DNA of 37,359 nucleotides from Cyclospora cayetanensis (taxonomy: Eukaryota > Apicomplexa > Conoidasida > Eucoccidiorida > Eimeriidae): assembly GCF_002999335.1 (NCBI RefSeq), contig NW_020312222.1:1-37359 (forward strand). Direction: 5' to 3'. The notes beneath the pieces are model-generated. The model was not told the origin of the DNA. It searched no databases and saw only the letters and a program-made list of their open reading frames with translations. Positions 10,675-23,132 of the stretch are shown piece after piece. Position 1 is the first letter of the stretch, and each line of letters starts with the position of its first letter. The position numbers and the translations under genes are program-made.

Positions 10675-11568
10675 GAATTGATGTGGAGGCTGGTGAACAT
10701 TTGCAAGCTGCACGACTCAGGCAGTGAGCTCTTTGCATGCAAAGGTGTGGGGTGTAGGATGTGCTTTTTGCTGTAGCTTATGCATGTAGGCTCAGGCCAG
10801 CAGTTAGCTTGTGTGTTGCAGTGGGATGGCTAGCACTGTTGTTATGTGCAGCCGCACGGAGAGGCGTAGGCTGCGCACTGCACTCAAAGTGTGTTTCACA
10901 TGGATGCTCCTCTATGAGGTATTGCAGTGGGTGAATCTGAAAGCTAGAACTAAAGGACCGAAAGACATCCTTGTTCAGGATAGCCTAAGCGCCTTCGAGT
11001 GGCTGTAGTTTTTTGATGTTTGGCTCTTGTACGTAATGCAGGCTTTGCGCTGATGGAGCGCATTTGCTAATGCGGGTCTGCGTTGGCGATGTGCAGAAAG
11101 TGGGTTGTGCAAGGCAAGTGCAGAATGGGTGTTGAGGCGGCTATGCACCCCATATGGTGCAGGTATTGTTTGGTACCACTGGTCCTTTAGACATGTGGTT
11201 CGGAGTGTTGGTGGAGACCCGCAGGCGTCCGTGCGTTTAGGCGACTGTGAAGGACGATGCTTTGTTGGCGGGTTCTGTGGACGCAAGTGGCAGTACGGTT
11301 CCTGTGCTTTAATCTGCGTGGGTGTCGTTGTGTCGTATTGCATATGCTCAAAGCAACAATATCAATAGTAGCAGTTGAACCGCTAATGCGAGTATGGGGT
11401 AAAGGCGAATCGGTGCTTGTGTAAGATGTGTGGGCTTGTTCCATGGCATGTGGATAATGAAGTCGTCAGTTGTTTTCAATGTATGGAATGCCTATGCGAG
11501 CTTGGCCATAAGACTAGAGTGATTCTAGCACGAGCACATAGGCTAGCACTTGGCGTCGCTTTGATGCG
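10675..11568 (+). repeat. Satellite monomer 13 (894 bp)
   Basis: The AP-1-like heptamer is mutated to CGACTCA and the palindrome is intact. Between 11140 and 11160 CCCATATGGTGCAGG replaces the usual CCAATGTGTCGTAGG. One G is inserted in GTTGGTGGAGACC near 11208, a common frame-shifting variant of this site. Confidence 0.93.
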
Positions 11569-12462
11569 TTATTGATATGGAGGCTGGTGAACATTTGCAC
11601 GCTTCTTGACTCAGGCAGTGCGTTCTTTGCATGCAAAGGTGTGGGGTGTAGAACGTGCATTTTGCTGTGGCTAATGCATGTAGGCTCAGGTCAGCGGTTT
11701 GCTTGTGTGTTGCAGTGGGATGGCTAGCACTGTTGTTATGTGCAGCCGCATGGAGCGGAGTAGGCTGCGCACTGCACTAAAAGTGTGTTTAACTTGGATG
11801 CTTATAAATTATGTAATGCAGTGGGCGAATCTGAAAACGACAATTGGAGGACCGAGCAGCATCTTTGTTCAGGTGAGCCCAAGCACCTTCGAGTGGCTGT
11901 AGTTGTTTGATATTTCGATGTTGTACGTAATGCAGCCTTTGCGCTGATGGATAGCATTTGCTAATGCCGGTCTGCGTTGGCGAGTATCAGCGAGTGGGTT
12001 GTGGAAGAAAAGTGCGGTTTGGGTGTAGGGGCAGCTATGCAGCCAATGCGTCGTAGGTGCCGTTTGGTACCATGAGTTTTGTATACATGTGGTGCGGAAT
12101 GTGGGTGGAGACTCGCAGGGGTCCGTGCGTTTAGGCGACTGTGGCAGGATGATGCTGAGTTGGCAGGTCCTCTGGAAACCAGTGTCAGTGCGGTTCCTGT
12201 GCTTTAATGTGCGCTACTGTCGCCGTGTCGTATTGCATATGCTCAAAGCAACAATATCAGCAGCAGCAATAGAATGCCTTATGTGAGAATGGGGTATAGC
12301 CGAGTTTGTCGTTAAGACGATGTGGAGGCATGATTCATGGCATGAGAATGGAAAAGTCATCAGTTGTTTTCAGCGTATGGAATCCTTATGCGAGCTTGGC
12401 CATAAGACTAGAGTGGTTCTAGCACGAGCACATAGGCTAGCACTTGGCGTCGCTTTGATGTG
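11569..12462 (+). repeat. Satellite monomer 14 (894 bp)
   Basis: Core elements are intact, with CTTGACTCA in place of CATGACTCA. The tail near 12290-12360 is diverged (GTCGTTAAGACGATG and CATGATTCATGG) relative to most copies. Confidence 0.92.
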
Positions 12463-13355
12463 TTATTGATATGGAGGCTGGTGAACATTTGCACACTGCT
12501 TGACTCAGGCAGTGCGCTCTTTGCATGAAAAGGCGTTGGGTGTAGAATGTGCTTTTTTCTGTAGCTAATGCATGTAGGCTCAGGCCAGCAGTTAGCTTGT
12601 GTGCTGCATACCGATGGCTAGCACTGTTGTTATGTGCAGCCTCAGGGGGAGCAGTCGGCTGCGCACTGCACTCAAAGTGTGTTTCACATGGATGAGCATG
12701 CATTATCTATTTCAGTTGCCGAATCTGAAAGCTAGAATTGGAGGACCGAGCGGCATCCTTGTTCAGGAGAGCCTAAGCGGCTTCGAGTGCCTGTAGTTGT
12801 TTGATATTTCGCTGTTGAACATAATGCAGGCTTTGCGATGATGGAGCGCATTTGCTAATGCCGGTCTGCGTTGGCGATGTCCAGGAAGTGGGTTGTGCAA
12901 GGCAAGTGCGGTTTAAAATGAGGGGGCTGCTATGCAGCCAATGCGTCGTAGGTGTCGTTTGGTACCTCTGGTCCTTTAGACATGTGGCTCGGAGTGTGAC
13001 TGGAGCCTCGCAGTTGTCCGGGCGTTTAGGCAACTGTGGCAGGACGTTGCTGAGTTGGTAGGTCGTCTGAAAAGCCAGCGCCAGTACCCTTCCTGTGCTT
13101 AGATCTGCTCTGTCGTTTTTTCGTATTGCACGTTCACAAAGCAGCAATATCAATAGCAGCAATAGAACCGCTAATGTGAGTATGGGGTAAAGGCGAATTG
13201 GTGCTTTATAACATATGTAGGCTTGTTCCATGGCATGTGGATGGAGAAGTGCAGAGCTGTTGTCAGTTTATCATGTCACCTTGCTCCTTAACCCGCAAGA
13301 CTAGAGTGGTTCTATGAGGAGAACATTGGCTAGCACTTGGCGTCGCCTTGATGCG
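12463..13355 (+). repeat. Satellite monomer 15 (893 bp), alternative tail block
   Basis: First of five copies with the alternative tail block containing CCTTGCTCC (13279-13287). The terminal inverted repeat is also changed, to CTAGAGTGGTTCTATGAGG. The palindrome is degraded (TTTGCATGAAAA). Confidence 0.92.
13255..13299 (+). repeat. Alternative tail block, monomer 15
   Basis: Replaces the usual CAGCGTATGGAATGCC...GCTTGGCC stretch by a sequence containing CCTTGCTCC (13279-13287), between the normal ATGGAGAAGTG and AAGACTAGAG stretches. Confidence 0.75.
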
Positions 13356-14209
13356 TTATTGATATGGAGGCTGGTGAACATTTGCACGCTGCATGACTCA
13401 GGAAGTGCGCTCTTTGCATGCAAAGGTGTGGGGTGTAGCATGTGCTTTTTGCTGAGCTAATGCATGTTGGCTTAGTAGCACTGTTGTTATGTGCAGCGTC
13501 CCGGAGAGGAGTAGGCTGCGCACTGCACTCAAAGTGTTTCACATGGATGCCCCGTTGTGAGCTGTGGCAGTGGCCGAAGTTGAGCGCGAGAATCGGAGGA
13601 CCGAGCGGCATCCTTGTTCAGGAGAGCCTAAGCGGCTTCGAGTGCCTGTTGTTGTTTGATGTTTCACTGTTGTACGTAATGCAGCCTTTGCGCTGATGGT
13701 GCGCATTTGCTAATGCCGCTCTGCGTTGGCGATGTCCAGCTAGTGGGTTGTGCAAGGCATGTGCAGAATGGGTGTGGGGGGGCCAAGCACCCAATGTGTC
13801 GTAGGTGTTGTTTGGTACCACTGGTCTAATAGACATGTGGTTCGGAGTGTTGTGGAGACTCGCAGGCGTCCGTGCATGTAGGCGACTGTGGCAGGACGAT
13901 GCTGAGTTGGGAGATCCTCTGGATGCTAGTGGCAGTACGGCTCCTGTGCTTAAATCTCCCTTGCTGTCGGTGTGTTGCATTCTATGTTCTCAAGGCAACA
14001 ATATCAATAACAGCAATAGAACCGCTTATGTGAGTAAGGGGTATAGCCAAGTCGGTGATTTATAAGATATCGAGGCTTTTTCCATGGCATGTGGATGGAC
14101 AAGTGGTCAGTTGCTTCCAGCGTTTGGAATCCTTTATCCACCACAGCCATAAGACTGGAGTGGTTCTAGTACGAGCACATAGGCTAGTCCTTGCTGTCGC
14201 TTCGATGCG
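13356..14209 (+). repeat. Satellite monomer 16 (854 bp), internally deleted
   Basis: Shortest copy. About 35 nt that normally hold the GGCCAGCAGTTAGC stretch and the start of the GATGGC block are missing at the junction CTTAG|TAGCAC (13475/13476). Two smaller losses lie near 13453 and 13530. The tail at 14110-14150 is partly diverged (CTTTATCCACCACAG). Confidence 0.93.
13466..13486 (+). other. Deletion junction in copy 16 (~35 nt lost)
   Basis: GTTGGCTTAG runs directly into TAGCACTGTTG, skipping the GGCCAGCAGTTAGC to GGGATGGC stretch that nearly all other copies have. This accounts for almost all of the 37-nt shortfall of this copy. Confidence 0.8.
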
Positions 14210-15100
14210 TTATTGATATGAAGGCTGGTGAACATTTGCACGCTGCATGACTCAGGTAGTGCGCTCTTTGCATGCAAAGGTGTGGGGTGTAGAATGTGCA
14301 TTTTGCTGTAGCTAATGCATGTAGGCTCAGGCCAGCAGTTAGCTTGTGTGTTGCAGTGTGATGGCTAGCACTGTTGTTATGTGCAGTCGCAGGGGGAGGA
14401 GCAGGCTGCGCACTGCATGCAAAGTGTATTTCATTTGGATGCTCTGTTATGAGGTATGGCAGTGCCGAATCTGAAAGCGGTGATAGGACGACCGAGCGGC
14501 ATCCTTGTTCAGGATAGCCTAAGCACCGTCGAGTGCCTGTAGTTTTTCGATCTTGCGCTGTTATACGTAGTGCAGGCTTTGCGCTGACGGAGCGCATATG
14601 CTAATGTTGGTTTGCGTTGGCGATTTCCAGGAAGTGCGTTGGGCAAGCGAGGTGCGGTTTGAGTGTGGGGGCGGCTAAGCACCCAGTGTGTCGTAGGTGT
14701 TGCTTGGTACCACTTGTCCCCTAGACATGTGGTGCGGAGTGTTGTGGAGACTCGCAGGCGTCTTTGCGTTCAGGCGACTGTGGCAGGACGATGCTGAGTT
14801 GGCAGGTCGTCTGGACGTCAGTGGCAGAACGGTTGCTGTGCCTACATATGCGCTACTGTCGTCGTGTCGTATTGCATGTCCTCAAGGCCACAATGTCAGT
14901 AATGGCAATCGAACCGCTTTTCGGAGCATAGGGTATAGCCGAATCGGTGTGTTTCAAGGTGTGGACCCATGTTCCATGGCATGTGGATGGAGAGGTGGTC
15001 AGTTGTTTTCAGCATCAGAATGCCTACGGGAGCGTGGCCCTAAGATTAGAGTGGTCCTAGCACGAGCCCAAAGGCTAGCACTTGCTGTCGCTTTGATGCA
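14210..15100 (+). repeat. Satellite monomer 17 (891 bp)
   Basis: Block 14361-14525 matches 18822-18987 in monomer 22 with about six differences, including one gap, in 165 positions. Both have the private AAAGCGGTGA and GGACGACCG variants. Palindrome and TGACTCA are intact. Confidence 0.93.
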
Positions 15101-15991
15101 TTATTGACATGGAGTCTGGTGAACATTTGCACGCTGCATGACTTAGGAAGTGCGCTTCTTACGTGCACAGCTGTGGGGTGTAGAATGTGCTTTTTGCTGT
15201 AGCTAATGCATGTAGGCTCAGGCCAGCAGTTAGCTTGTGTGCTGCATACCGATGGCTAGCACTGTTGTTATGTGTAGCTGCAGCGGGGGAGAAGGCTGCG
15301 CACTGCATGCAAAGTGTGTTTTACATGGATGGTCATATATTATCCATTGCAGTGGGCGAATCTGAAAGCGACAATTGGAGGACCGAGCGGCATGCATGTC
15401 CAGGAGAGCCTTAGCACCTTCGAGTGGCTGTAGCTGTTTGATGTTTGGCTGTTGTACGTAATGCAGGCTTTACGCTGATGCTGGGCATTTGCTAATACCG
15501 GTCTGCGTTGGCAATTGTCAGGAAGTGGGTTGTGCAAGCCAAGTGCGGTTTGGGTGTAGGGGCGGATAAGCCGCGAATGTCTAGTAAGTGTTGTTTGGTA
15601 CCACTGGTCCTTTAGACATGTGGTTCGGAGTGTTGTGGAGACTCGCAGTTGTCCGCGCGCTTAGGGGACTGTGGCAGGATGATGCTGAGTTGGCAGTTCG
15701 TCTGGAATCCAGTGGCAGTGCGGTTCCTGTACTTGAATCTGCGTTGGTGTCGTCGTGTCGTGTTACAGGTGCTGAAAACAACAATATCAATAGCAGCAAT
15801 AGTATCGCTTATGTGAGTGTGGGCTGTGCGAAGTTTGTGCTCTACAAGATGTGTAGACTTGTTCCAGGGTATGTGGATGGGTAAGTTGTCAGTGGTTTTC
15901 AGATTATGGAATGCCTATGCAAGCTTGGCCATGAGACTAGAGTGGTTCTAGCACGAGCACCTAGACTAGTCCTTGGTGTCGCTTCGATGCG
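15101..15991 (+). repeat. Satellite monomer 18 (891 bp)
   Basis: Both core motifs are lost: TGACTTA for TGACTCA, and CTTACGTGCACAG in place of the palindrome (about 15158-15170). It carries GGCATGCATG near 15389. Confidence 0.93.
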
Positions 15992-16883
15992 GTATTGACA
16001 TGGAGGCTGGTGAACATTGCACGCTGCATGACTCAGGCAGTGCGCTCTTTGCATGCAAAGGTGTGGGGTGTAGAATGTGCTTTTTGTTGTAGCTAATGCA
16101 CGTAGGCTCAGGCCAGCACCTAGCTTGTATGTTGCAGTGTGATGGCTAGCACTGTTGTTATGTGCAGCGGCTTGGAGAGGAGTAGGCTGAGCACTGCACT
16201 CAACGTGTGTTTCACTTGGATGTTTCGTTATGAGCTATTTCGGTTGCCGAATCTGAAAGTGTCAATTGGAGGACCGAGCGGCATGCATGTCCAGGATAGC
16301 CTATGCACCTTCGAGTGGGTGTAGTTGTTTGATGTTTGGCTGTTGTACGTAATGCAGCCTTTGCGCTAACGGTGTGCATTTGCTAATGCTGGTCTGCGTT
16401 GGAGATGTCCAGGAAGTGGGTTGTGCAAGGCATGTGCGGAATGGGTGTAGGGGCAGCTATGCAGCCAATGTGTCGTGGGTGTTGTTTGGTACCACTGGTC
16501 TTATAGACATGTGGTTCGGAGTGTTGTGGAGATTTGCAGGCGTCTTTGCGTGTAGGCGACTGTGGGAGGACGATGCTGAGTCGGTAGGGCATCTGGAATC
16601 CAGTGGCAGTGTGGTTCTTGTGCTTAAATCTGCGCTACTGTCGTCGTGTCGTATTGCATGTGCTCAAAGCAACAATGTCAATAGTAGCAATTGAATCGCT
16701 TATGTGAGTGTGGGGATATGCCCCATCGGTGATTTATGAGATGTCGAGGCTTGTTCCATGGCATGTGAATGGAGAAGTGGCCAGTTATTCCTAGCGTATG
16801 GAATCCCATTGCGAGCTTGGCCATAAGACTAGAGTGGTTCTAGCACACGCCAATACGCTAGCGCTTGCTGTCGCTTTGATGCG
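15992..16883 (+). repeat. Satellite monomer 19 (892 bp)
   Basis: Boundary allele GTATTGACATGG. One T is missing in GAACATTGC. It carries GGCATGCATG near 16280 and the GCACGTAGG variant otherwise limited to the left-edge copies. Palindrome and TGACTCA are intact. Confidence 0.93.
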
Positions 16884-17775
16884 TTATTGATATGGAGGCT
16901 GGTGAACATTTGCACGCTGCATGACTCAGGAAGTGCGCTCTTTGTATGCAAAGGTGTGGGGTGTAACATGTGCTTTTGCTGTAGCCAATGCATGTAGGCT
17001 CAGGCCAGCAGTTAGTTTGGGTGTTGCAGTGGGATGGCTAGCACTGTTGTTATGTGCAGCCGCTTGGAGCGGAGTAGGCTGCGCACTGCACTCAAAGTGT
17101 TTTTCATATGGATGCGCTGTTATGAGCTATTGCAGTGGGCGAATCTGAAAGCGAGAATTGGAGGACCGAGCGGCATCCTTGTTCAGGATAGCCTAAGCGC
17201 CTTCGAGTAGCTGTAGTTGTTTGATGTTTCGCTATTGTACGTAGTGCAGGCTTTGCGCTGATGGTGCTCATTTGCTAATGCCGGTCTGCGTTGGCGATGT
17301 CCAGAAAGTGGGTTGTGCAAGCGAGGAGCGGTTTGGGTGTTGGGGCGGATGAGCAGCCAATGTGTCGTAGGTGTTGTTTGGTACCGCTGGTCTCTTACAC
17401 ATGTGGTTCGGAGTGTTGTGGAGACTGGCAGGCGTCTTTGCGTTTAGGCGACTGTGGCAGGAGGATGCTGAGTTGGCAGGTCGTCTGGACCTCAGTGATA
17501 GTACGGCTCGTGTGGTTAAATCTGCGCTACTGTCGTCGTGTCGTGTTGCATGTGCTCAGAGCAACAATATCAACAGCATCCACTCCACCACTTTTGCGAG
17601 TGTGGGGCTATGCGGAATGAGTGCTCTACAAGATGTGGAGGCTTGTTCCATGGCATGTGAATGGAGAAGTGGTCAGTTGTTTTTAATGTATGGAATGTGT
17701 ATGCGAGCTTAGCCATAAGACTAGGGTGATTCTAGGACGAGCACATGGGCTAGCACTTGCTGTCGCTTTGATGCG
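16884..17775 (+). repeat. Satellite monomer 20 (892 bp)
   Basis: Block 16955-17078 is nearly identical to monomer 11 (8964-9087), nine units upstream. The palindrome is TTTGTATGCAAA, as in monomers 1 and 2. TGACTCA is kept. Confidence 0.93.
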
Positions 17776-17810
17776 GCATTAATATGCAGGCGCGCAAGCG
17801 TTTTGCACCC
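17776..17810 (+). other. Diverged monomer start in copy 21
   Basis: The usual ATATGGAGGCTGGTGAAC region reads ATATGCAGGCGCGCAAGC here, followed by GTTTTGCACCCTGC. The conserved core resumes immediately after. This is the most altered boundary in the window. Confidence 0.6.
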
Positions 17811-18570
17811 TGCATGACTCAGGCAGTGCGCTCTTTGCATGCAAAGATGTGGGGTGTAGGATGTGCTTTTTGCTATAGCTAATGCATGTAAGCTCAGGCC
17901 AGCACCTAGCTTATGTGTTGCAATGGGATGGCTATCACTGTTGTTATGTGCAGCATCAGGGAGAGGAGTAGGCTGCGCACTGCACTCAAAGTGTGTTTCA
18001 CATGGATCATCCGTTGTGAGCTATTCCAGTGGGTGTATCTGAAAGCTAGAATTGGAGGACCGAGCGACATCCTTGCTCAGGAGAGCCTAAGCACCTTTGA
18101 GTGGCTGTAGTTTTTTGATGTTTCGATGTTGTACGTAATGCAGCCTTTGCGCTGATGGTGCGCATTTGCTGATGCCGCTCTGCGTTGGCTATGTCCAGGT
18201 AGTGGGCTTTGCAAGGCAAGTGTGGTTTGAAGTGTGGGGGCGGATGAGCAGCCAATGCGTCGTAGGTGTTGTTTGGTATCATTGGTCCTTCAGGCATGTG
18301 GTTCGGAGTGCTAATGGAGACTTGCAGGCGTCCATGCGTTTAGGCGAATGTGGCAGGACGATGCTGAGTTGGCAGGTCGTCTGGACCTCAGTGGCAGCAC
18401 GGTTTCTGTGGTTAAATCTGCGCTACTGTCGTCATGTCGTACTGCATGCGCTGAAAGCAATAATATCAATAGCAGGAATACAACGGCTTATGTGAGTATG
18501 GGGTAAAGGCGATTTGGTGCTCTACAAGATGTGGAGGCTTGTTCCATGGCATGTGGATGGAGAAGTGGTC

Positions 18571-18614
18571 AGCTGTTGTTATCTTCTCACGTTACCTTGC
18601 TCCCTGGCCACAAG
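18571..18614 (+). repeat. Alternative tail block, monomer 21
   Basis: Same alternative block, with CCTTGCTCC at 18595-18603 followed by CTGGCCACAAGAC. Flanks are ordinary monomer sequence. Confidence 0.75.
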
Positions 18615-18670
18615 ACTAGAGTGGTTCTAGCACGAGCACATACGCTAGCGCTTGCCGTCCCTTTGATGTG

Positions 18671-19563
18671 TTATTGATGTGGAGCCTGGTGAACAGTTGC
18701 ACGCTGCATGACTCAGGCAGTGCGCTCTTCGCATGCAAGGGCGTGGAGTGTAGGATGTGCATTTTTCTGTAGCTAATGCATGTAGGCTCAGGCCAGCACC
18801 TTGCTGCTGTGCTGCAGTGGAATGGCTAGCACTGTTGTTATGTGCAGTCGCAGGGGGAGGAGTATGCTGCGCACTGCATGCAAAGTGTGTTTCATTTGGA
18901 TGCTCTGTTATGAGCTATGGCAGTGGCCGAATCTGAAAGCGGTGACAGGACGACCGAGCGGCATCCTTGTTCAGGATAGCCTAAGCAGCTTCAAGTGGCT
19001 GTAGTTGTTTGATGGTTCGCTGTTGTACGTAATGCAGCCTTTGCGCTGATGGTGCGCATTTGGTATTGCCGGTCTGCTTTGGCGATTATCAGAAAGTGCG
19101 TTGTGCAAGGCAAGTGCGGTTTGGGTGTGGGGGCGGATAAGCAGGAATGTGTCGTAGGTGTTGTTTGGTACCACTGGTCCTTTAGACGTGTGGTTTGAAG
19201 TGTGACTGGAGACTCGCAGGCGTCTTTGCGTTTTGGCGACCGTGGCAGGACGATGCTGTGTTGGCAGGTCCTGTGAACGCCAATGGCAGTACGCTTCCTG
19301 TGCTTTAATCTGCGTTGCTGTCGTCGTGTCGTATTCCATTTGCTCAAAGCAACAATCTCAACAGCAGCAATAGAATGGCTCATGAGAGTCTGACGCTTAT
19401 TCGAATGGGTGCTCTATCAGATGTGCAGGCTTGTTCCATGGCATGTGGATGGACAAGTGGTCAGTTGTTTCCAGGGTATGGAATGCCTATGCGAGCGTGG
19501 CCCTAAGATTAGAGTGGTTCTAGCACGAGCACAGCGGCTAGGGCTTGCTGTCGCTTTGATGCA
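18671..19563 (+). repeat. Satellite monomer 22 (893 bp)
   Basis: Shares 18822-18987 with monomer 17. The boundary region has CCTGGTGAACAGTTG, shared with monomers 23 and 28. The palindrome is degraded (TTCGCATGCAAG) and TGACTCA is kept. Confidence 0.93.
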
Positions 19564-20456
19564 GAATTGATAAGGAACCTGGTGAACAGTTGCACACTGC
19601 ATGACTCAGGCAGTGCGCTCTTTGCATGCAAAGGTGTGGGGTGTAGAATGTGCATTTTGCTGTAGCTAATGCATGTCGGCTCAGGCCAGCGCCTTGCTGC
19701 TGTGCTGCAGTGGGATGGCTAGCACCTTTGTTGTGTGCAGCCGCACGGAAAGCGCAGGCTGCGCACTGCACTCAAAGGGTGTTTCACATGGATGCTCCCA
19801 CACTATCTATTGCAGAGGCCGACGCTGAGCGCGAGAATTGGAGGACCGAGCGGCACCCTTGTTCAGGAGAGCCTATGCACCTTCCCAGTGGCTGTAGTTG
19901 TTTGATGTTTTGCTGTTGTACGTAATGCAGCCTTTGCGCTGATGGTGCGCATTTGCTAATGCCGGTCTGCGTTGGCGATGTCCAGCTAGTGGGTTGTGCA
20001 AGGCAAGTGCGGTTTGGGTGTAGGGGCGGATAAGCAGTCAATGTGTTGTAGGTGGTGTTCGGTATCACTGGGTTCCTACACATGTGGTGCGGAGTGTTGT
20101 GGAGACTCGCAGGCGTCTTTGCGTTTAGGCGACTGTGGGAGGACGATGCTGAGTTGGCAGGTCGTCTAGAAGCCAGTGGCAGTACGGTTCCTGTGCTTTA
20201 ATCTGCGTTGGTGTCGTCGTGTCGTATTGCATGTGCTCAAAGCAGCAATATCAGTAGTGGCAATAGAACCGCTTTTCGAAGCATGGGGTATAGCCGAATT
20301 GGTCCATGATTAGATGTGTAGGCTTGTTCCATGGCATATGGATGGATAACTGTTCACTTGTTTCCAGCATATGGAATGCCTATGCGAGCTTGGCCATTAG
20401 ACTAGAGTGGTTCTAGCACGATCACATCGACTAGCACTTGCTGTCGCTTTGATGCG
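19564..20456 (+). repeat. Satellite monomer 23 (893 bp)
   Basis: From here on most copies carry the GCTGAGCGCGAG allele in place of GAATCTGAAAGC (here near 19823). The start has CCTGGTGAACAGTTG, as in monomer 22. Palindrome and TGACTCA are intact. Confidence 0.93.
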
Positions 20457-21347
20457 TTATTGATATGGAGGCTGGTGAACATTGCAGGCTGCATGACTCA
20501 GGATGTGCGCTCTTTGCATGCAAAGATGTGGGGCGTAGCATATGCATTTTGCTGTAGCTAATGCATGTAGGCCCAGGCCAGCGCTTAGCTTGTGTGTTGC
20601 AGTGGAATGGCTGGCACTGTTGTTATCTGCAGTCACAGGGGGAGGAGTAGGCTGTGCACTGCACTCGAAGTGTGTTTTACTTCGGTGCTCCATCATGAGG
20701 TATTCCACTTGCCGAAGCTGAGCGCGAGTATTGGAGGACCGAGCGGCATCCTTGTTCAGGAGAGCCTAAGCTCCTTCGAGTGGCTGTAGTTGTTTGATGT
20801 TTGGCTGTTGTACGTAATGCAGCCTTCGCGCTGAGGGTGTGCATATGCTAATGCTGGTCTGTGTTGGCGATATCCAGAAAGTGGGTTGTGGAAGAAAAGT
20901 GCGATTTGGGTGTAGGGGCAGCTATGCAGCCAATGCGTCGTAGGTGTTGTTTGGAAGCATTAGTCCCCAAGACATGTGGTTCGGAGTGTTGTGGAGACTT
21001 GCAGGCGTCTTTGCGTTTAGGCGACTGTGGGAGGACGATGCTGAGTTGCCAGGTCGACTGAACGCCAGTGGCAGTACGGTTCCTGTGCTCTAATCTGCTT
21101 GGGTGTCGTCGTGTCGTGTTGAATGTGCTCAAAGCAACAATGTCAGTAGTGGCAATAGAACTGCTTATGTCAGTAAGGGTCATGGCACATTGATAGTTTA
21201 TAAGCTGTAGAGGCTTGTTCCGTGGCGTGTGGATGGATAAGTGATCAGTTGTTTTGCGATTATGGAATGCCTATGCGAGCTTGGCCATAAGACTAGAGTG
21301 GTTCTAGCACGAGCACATAGGCTAGCACTAGGCGTCGCTTTGATGCG
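20457..21347 (+). repeat. Satellite monomer 24 (891 bp)
   Basis: One T is missing in GAACATTGC near 20477. It has the GCTGAGCGCGAG allele. Near 20955 AAGCATTAGTCCCCAAG replaces the usual TACCACTGGTCC stretch, so TGGTACCA is lost. Palindrome and TGACTCA are intact. Confidence 0.93.
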
Positions 21348-22239
21348 TTATTGATATGGAGGCTGGTGAACATTTGCACGCTGCATGACTCAGGCAGTGC
21401 GCTCTTTGCATGCAAAGGTGTTGGGATGTAGAATGTGCTTTTGCTGTAGCTAATGCATGTAGGCTCAGGCCAGCATTTAGCTTGTATGTTGCAGTGGGAT
21501 GGCTAGCACTATTGTTATGTGCAGCCGCAGGGGGAGGAGTAGGCTGCCCACTGCACTCAAAGTGCGTTGAATGTGCATGCGCATATATTATTTGGTGCAG
21601 TGGCTGAAGCTGAGCGCGAGAATTGGAGGACCGAGCGGCATCCTTGTTCAGAAGAGCCTAAGCAGCTTCGAATAGTTGTATTTGTTTGACGTTTCGCTGT
21701 TATACGTAATGCAGGCTTTGCGCTGATGGAGCGTATTTGCTCATACCGGTCTGCGTTGGCGATATCCAGCTAGTGGGTTGTGCAAGCGAGGTGCGGTTTG
21801 GGTGTAGGGGCGGCTATGCACCCAATTGTGTCGTAGGTGTTGTTTGGTACCACTGGTTTCCTACACATGTGGTTCGGAGTGTTGTTGGCGACTCGCAGGC
21901 GTCTTTGCATTTCGGCGACTGTGAAGGACAATGCTGAGTTGGCAGGTCATCTGGAAACCAGTGGCACTGTGATTCCTGTGCTTTAATCTGCGCTACTGTC
22001 GTCGTGTCGTGTTGCATGTGCTGAAAGCAACAGTATCAACAGCAGCGAAAAACCGCTAGGTAAGCATGGGGCCATGCCGAACCGGTGTTTTATACGATGT
22101 GTAGGCTTGTTCCATGGCATATGGATGGAGAAATGGTCAGTTGTTTCTAGAATATGGAATGCGTATACAAGCTTGGCCACAAGACTAGAGTGGTTCTAGC
22201 ACGAGCACCTAGACTAGCACTTGACGTCGCTTTGACGCG
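21348..22239 (+). repeat. Satellite monomer 25 (892 bp)
   Basis: Shares the TATATTATTTGGTGCAG and GGCTGAAGCTGAGC alleles with monomer 26. Near 21565 GCGTTGAATGTGC replaces GTGTTTCACTTGG. The A-rich tract is shortened (AGCAGCGAAAAACC). Confidence 0.93.
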
Positions 22240-23132
22240 TTATTGATATGGAGGCTGGTGAACATTCGCACGCTGCATGACTCAGGCAGTGCGCTCCTTG
22301 CATGCAAAGGTGTGGGGTGTAGGATGTGCTTTTTGCTGTAGCTAATGTATGTAGGCTCAGGCCAGCACCTAGGTTGTGTGTTGCGGTGTGATGGCTAGCA
22401 CTGTTGTTATGTGCAGCCGCTTGGAGCGGAGTAGGCTGAGCATTGCATGCAAAGTGTGTTCCTCTGGGATGCTCATATATTATTTGGTGCAGTGGCTGAA
22501 GCTGAGCGCGAGAATTGGAGGACCGAGCTGCATCCTTGTTCAGGAGAGCCTAAGCACCGTCGAGTGCCTGTAGTTGTTTGATGTTTTGCTGTTGAACGTA
22601 ATGCAGGCTTTGCGAAGATCGACCGCATTTGCTAATCTGGTCTGCGTTTGCGGTTTCCAGGCGGTGGGTTGTGCAAGGCAAGTGCAGAATGGGTGTGGGG
22701 GCGGGTAAGCGTTGAGTGTATCGTAGGTGTTGTTTGGTACCACTGGTCTCCTACACATGTGGTGCGGAGTGTGACTGGAGACCCGCAGGCGTCCGTGAGT
22801 TTAGGCGTCCGTGGCAGGACGATGCTGAGTTGGCAGGTCGTCTAGAAGCCAGTGGCAGTACGGTTCCTGTGCTTTAATCTGCGCTGGTGTCTTCATGTCG
22901 TATTCCATGTGCTGAAAGCAACAATATCAATAGCAGCAATAGAACCGCTTATGTGACTATGGGGCTAAGCTGACTTGATGCATTAGAAGATGTATAGGCT
23001 TGTTCCATGGCATGTGGATGAAGAAATGGTCACTTGTTTTCAGATTATGGAATGCCTATGCGAGCTTGGTCATAAGACTAGGGTGCTTCTAGCACGAGCA
23101 CATAGGCTAGCACTTGCTGTGGCTTAGATGAG
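22240..23132 (+). repeat. Satellite monomer 26 (893 bp)
   Basis: Close to monomer 25 around 22470-22520. The palindrome has lost one base pair (CTTGCATGCAAAG) and TGACTCA is kept. Near 22700 GCGTTGAGTGTATCG replaces GCAGCCAATGTGTCG. Confidence 0.93.

Larger units (their letters stand above)
17776..18670 (+). repeat. Satellite monomer 21 (895 bp), alternative tail block
   Basis: The first 35 bases (17776-17810) are strongly diverged from every other copy, while TGACTCA and the palindrome that follow are normal. The tail holds the alternative block, with CCTTGCTCC at 18595-18603. Confidence 0.92.
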
